Positions 62,788 through 64,000 of a stretch of 64,000 nt of DNA are shown piece after piece. The notes under the pieces are model-generated. The model was not told the DNA's origin. It made no database searches and was given only the letters and a program-made list of their open reading frames with translations. The DNA comes from Lineus longissimus (taxonomy: Eukaryota; Nemertea; Pilidiophora; Heteronemertea; Lineidae): positions 17,362,349 to 17,426,348 of the forward strand of contig NC_088318.1 in the NCBI RefSeq assembly GCF_910592395.1. The letters are read 5' to 3'. The first letter of the stretch is position 1, and each line of letters begins with the position of its first letter. The position numbers and the translations under genes are program-made.

Positions 62788-64000
62788 GTACGTTATGTTC
62801 TTAGATTTTTTCCCTCTAATTGAAAAAGAATAACTTTTTTTATTTTCTTCTATTCTTTGAAGTCGGTGTTTATGTTGGTGTAAGAGCTATCGATTATTTG
62901 TGTATATCAATGAATAAAACGAAAGTCTGATTCGGAAGGCGTTTCCTATTGCTACATCAAACTCAAATTTAGTCTGCTTCATAAGTAAAAATTTACGGAA
63001 AAGGCACAAAATAATTTGGAAGTTTGATTTTTTCAAATCTAGGTGTAACAGAGGAAAAGTGCTAAGACCCAGACTGAGCTAAAGGGAAATTTCATCTCGG
63101 GAAGTACCAGTCCTTCTCATTAAAGGTTATGGAGTTTTTGGTACCTTCAGTTACGGTAAAGACCTTATCAGCACCGCTTATCTAAATCAGTCACTCCGAT
63201 AAGTTAACTAGACTTCTCGATGCCATTATCCTGTTTTTGACTTCCATGTTTTTTTGGCAAACTTAATTGTCTCCTGCTTGAGCACTTATATTATGATAAC
63301 TTGGATCTGATCTGGTAAGTAGGCGGATAGTCAGTGGTATTCCAAAAATGAGCTTATTGGCCACCTTGTAAAGCCTACATATAGGGATTAAAATGGAAGC
63401 GTATGAGTAATCCGAATTCACAGGTGGGTGACAATGCAATGCACAATCTAACTAAAATAGTCTGTCAACTTTTCAATATAGCCCTAGTACATTTCTATAT
63501 GGGAAATATTTCAACTCCATGGACAATTCCTGTCCTATATATCGTGTCAATGCATCTATATACAATGCCGTAGTTCCATCATCACCATGCATGCACATTT
63601 CCTGAATCTTTCTTCCTATAGTATTTGTATAGTATCTCGAAACGACAACGTTGAAAATTTATATTCAGTATGCATTCACGTAATTGGAAATTTTAATTCT
63701 GATTGTGAATTTCTATCAGCGTTGGCCTTTAAATACGTACATGCAATTGTAGCTGCCTGTTGTGTTATGCACGTTGCCATCTGTCACCACAGAACACATG
63801 TCACATCCTCGGTAGAACACATGTCACATCCACACAATCCAATCCATTGATATCACCATTACAAATCGCATAGTCATATTCAGCACCCCACTGGCTTCTT
63901 AAGTTGCATAGGATCAAATACAAGGAATTGACTCTCTTAGAAATTTACAACTTTTCCCTCGAATACACTCCAAGATCAGTCTATGAAACCACAATTCCAT
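62788..64000 (+). other. probable intron or flanking DNA
   Basis: It starts with GTACGTTATG if the exon call is right. A pyrimidine-rich acceptor-like site (CTTTCTTCCTATAG, ending about 63620) precedes an open frame, but in the phase demanded by the exon it meets a stop codon after three codons. A short duplicated phrase (GAACACATGTCACATCC, about 63792 and 63816) is present. No other coding signal is seen. Confidence 0.4.

Noticed and set aside
63600-63850. Second exon after the acceptor-like site near 63620
   Set aside because: In the phase set by the donor at 62787 it meets a stop codon after three codons.

Overview
This looks like non-coding nuclear DNA from an animal. It is AT-rich by eye. 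It has no long open reading frames (the longest is about 150 codons, which is near chance for 64 kb), no operon layout, and no rRNA or intact tRNA. It is dense in microsatellites, minisatellites and short decayed repeats. Several repeats resemble dispersed families I recall from marine invertebrates, especially molluscs and related lophotrochozoans: an AGCGCTT...AAGCGCT hairpin element near 9.1 kb; repeats built on a 'CCCCCTGGCGGCCAAATGG' phrase near 38.7-39.2 kb; and repeats with 'TGACCTTGA' or 'AAGATGGC' phrases that end in GACGGAC-type tandem tracts near 59 kb. A lophotrochozoan origin is therefore a guess from memory, not a demonstrated assignment.

Layout. 0-4 kb: featureless, then a (CAT)n microsatellite. 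4.4-10.6 kb: four local tandem-duplication blocks (4.47, 5.83, 8.11 and 10.4 kb) and one dispersed element (9.1-9.5 kb). 13.1-15.2 kb: three consecutive families of decayed tandem repeats. 18.4 kb: a 30-bp-arm inverted repeat. 19.2-20.0 kb: an A-rich minisatellite and a duplicated segment. 22.85 kb: a tRNA-like SINE head on the minus strand. 25.0-31.2 kb: more tandem duplications and a second tRNA-like relic. 34.1-41.5 kb: further duplications, a 300-bp-spaced repeat block, and a regular 46-bp higher-order minisatellite (41.09-41.48 kb). 50.3-52 kb: two more tandem blocks. 56.3-61.4 kb: a repeat-rich zone with a CTCGAG palindromic repeat, a 'GTTTGACC' minisatellite, (AAT)n, two foldback elements and two dispersed repeats. 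62.57-62.79 kb: the only stretch that looks like a true coding exon, on the plus strand, ending at a consensus splice donor.

Only that one exon is supported as coding, so nothing can be said about genes acting together. The window is best read as intergenic or intronic DNA, probably upstream of, or within the 5' part of, a plus-strand gene continuing past the right edge. Its most distinctive property is the many independent, low-copy, diverged tandem duplications (units of about 50-350 bp). No previously undescribed gene system could be supported.
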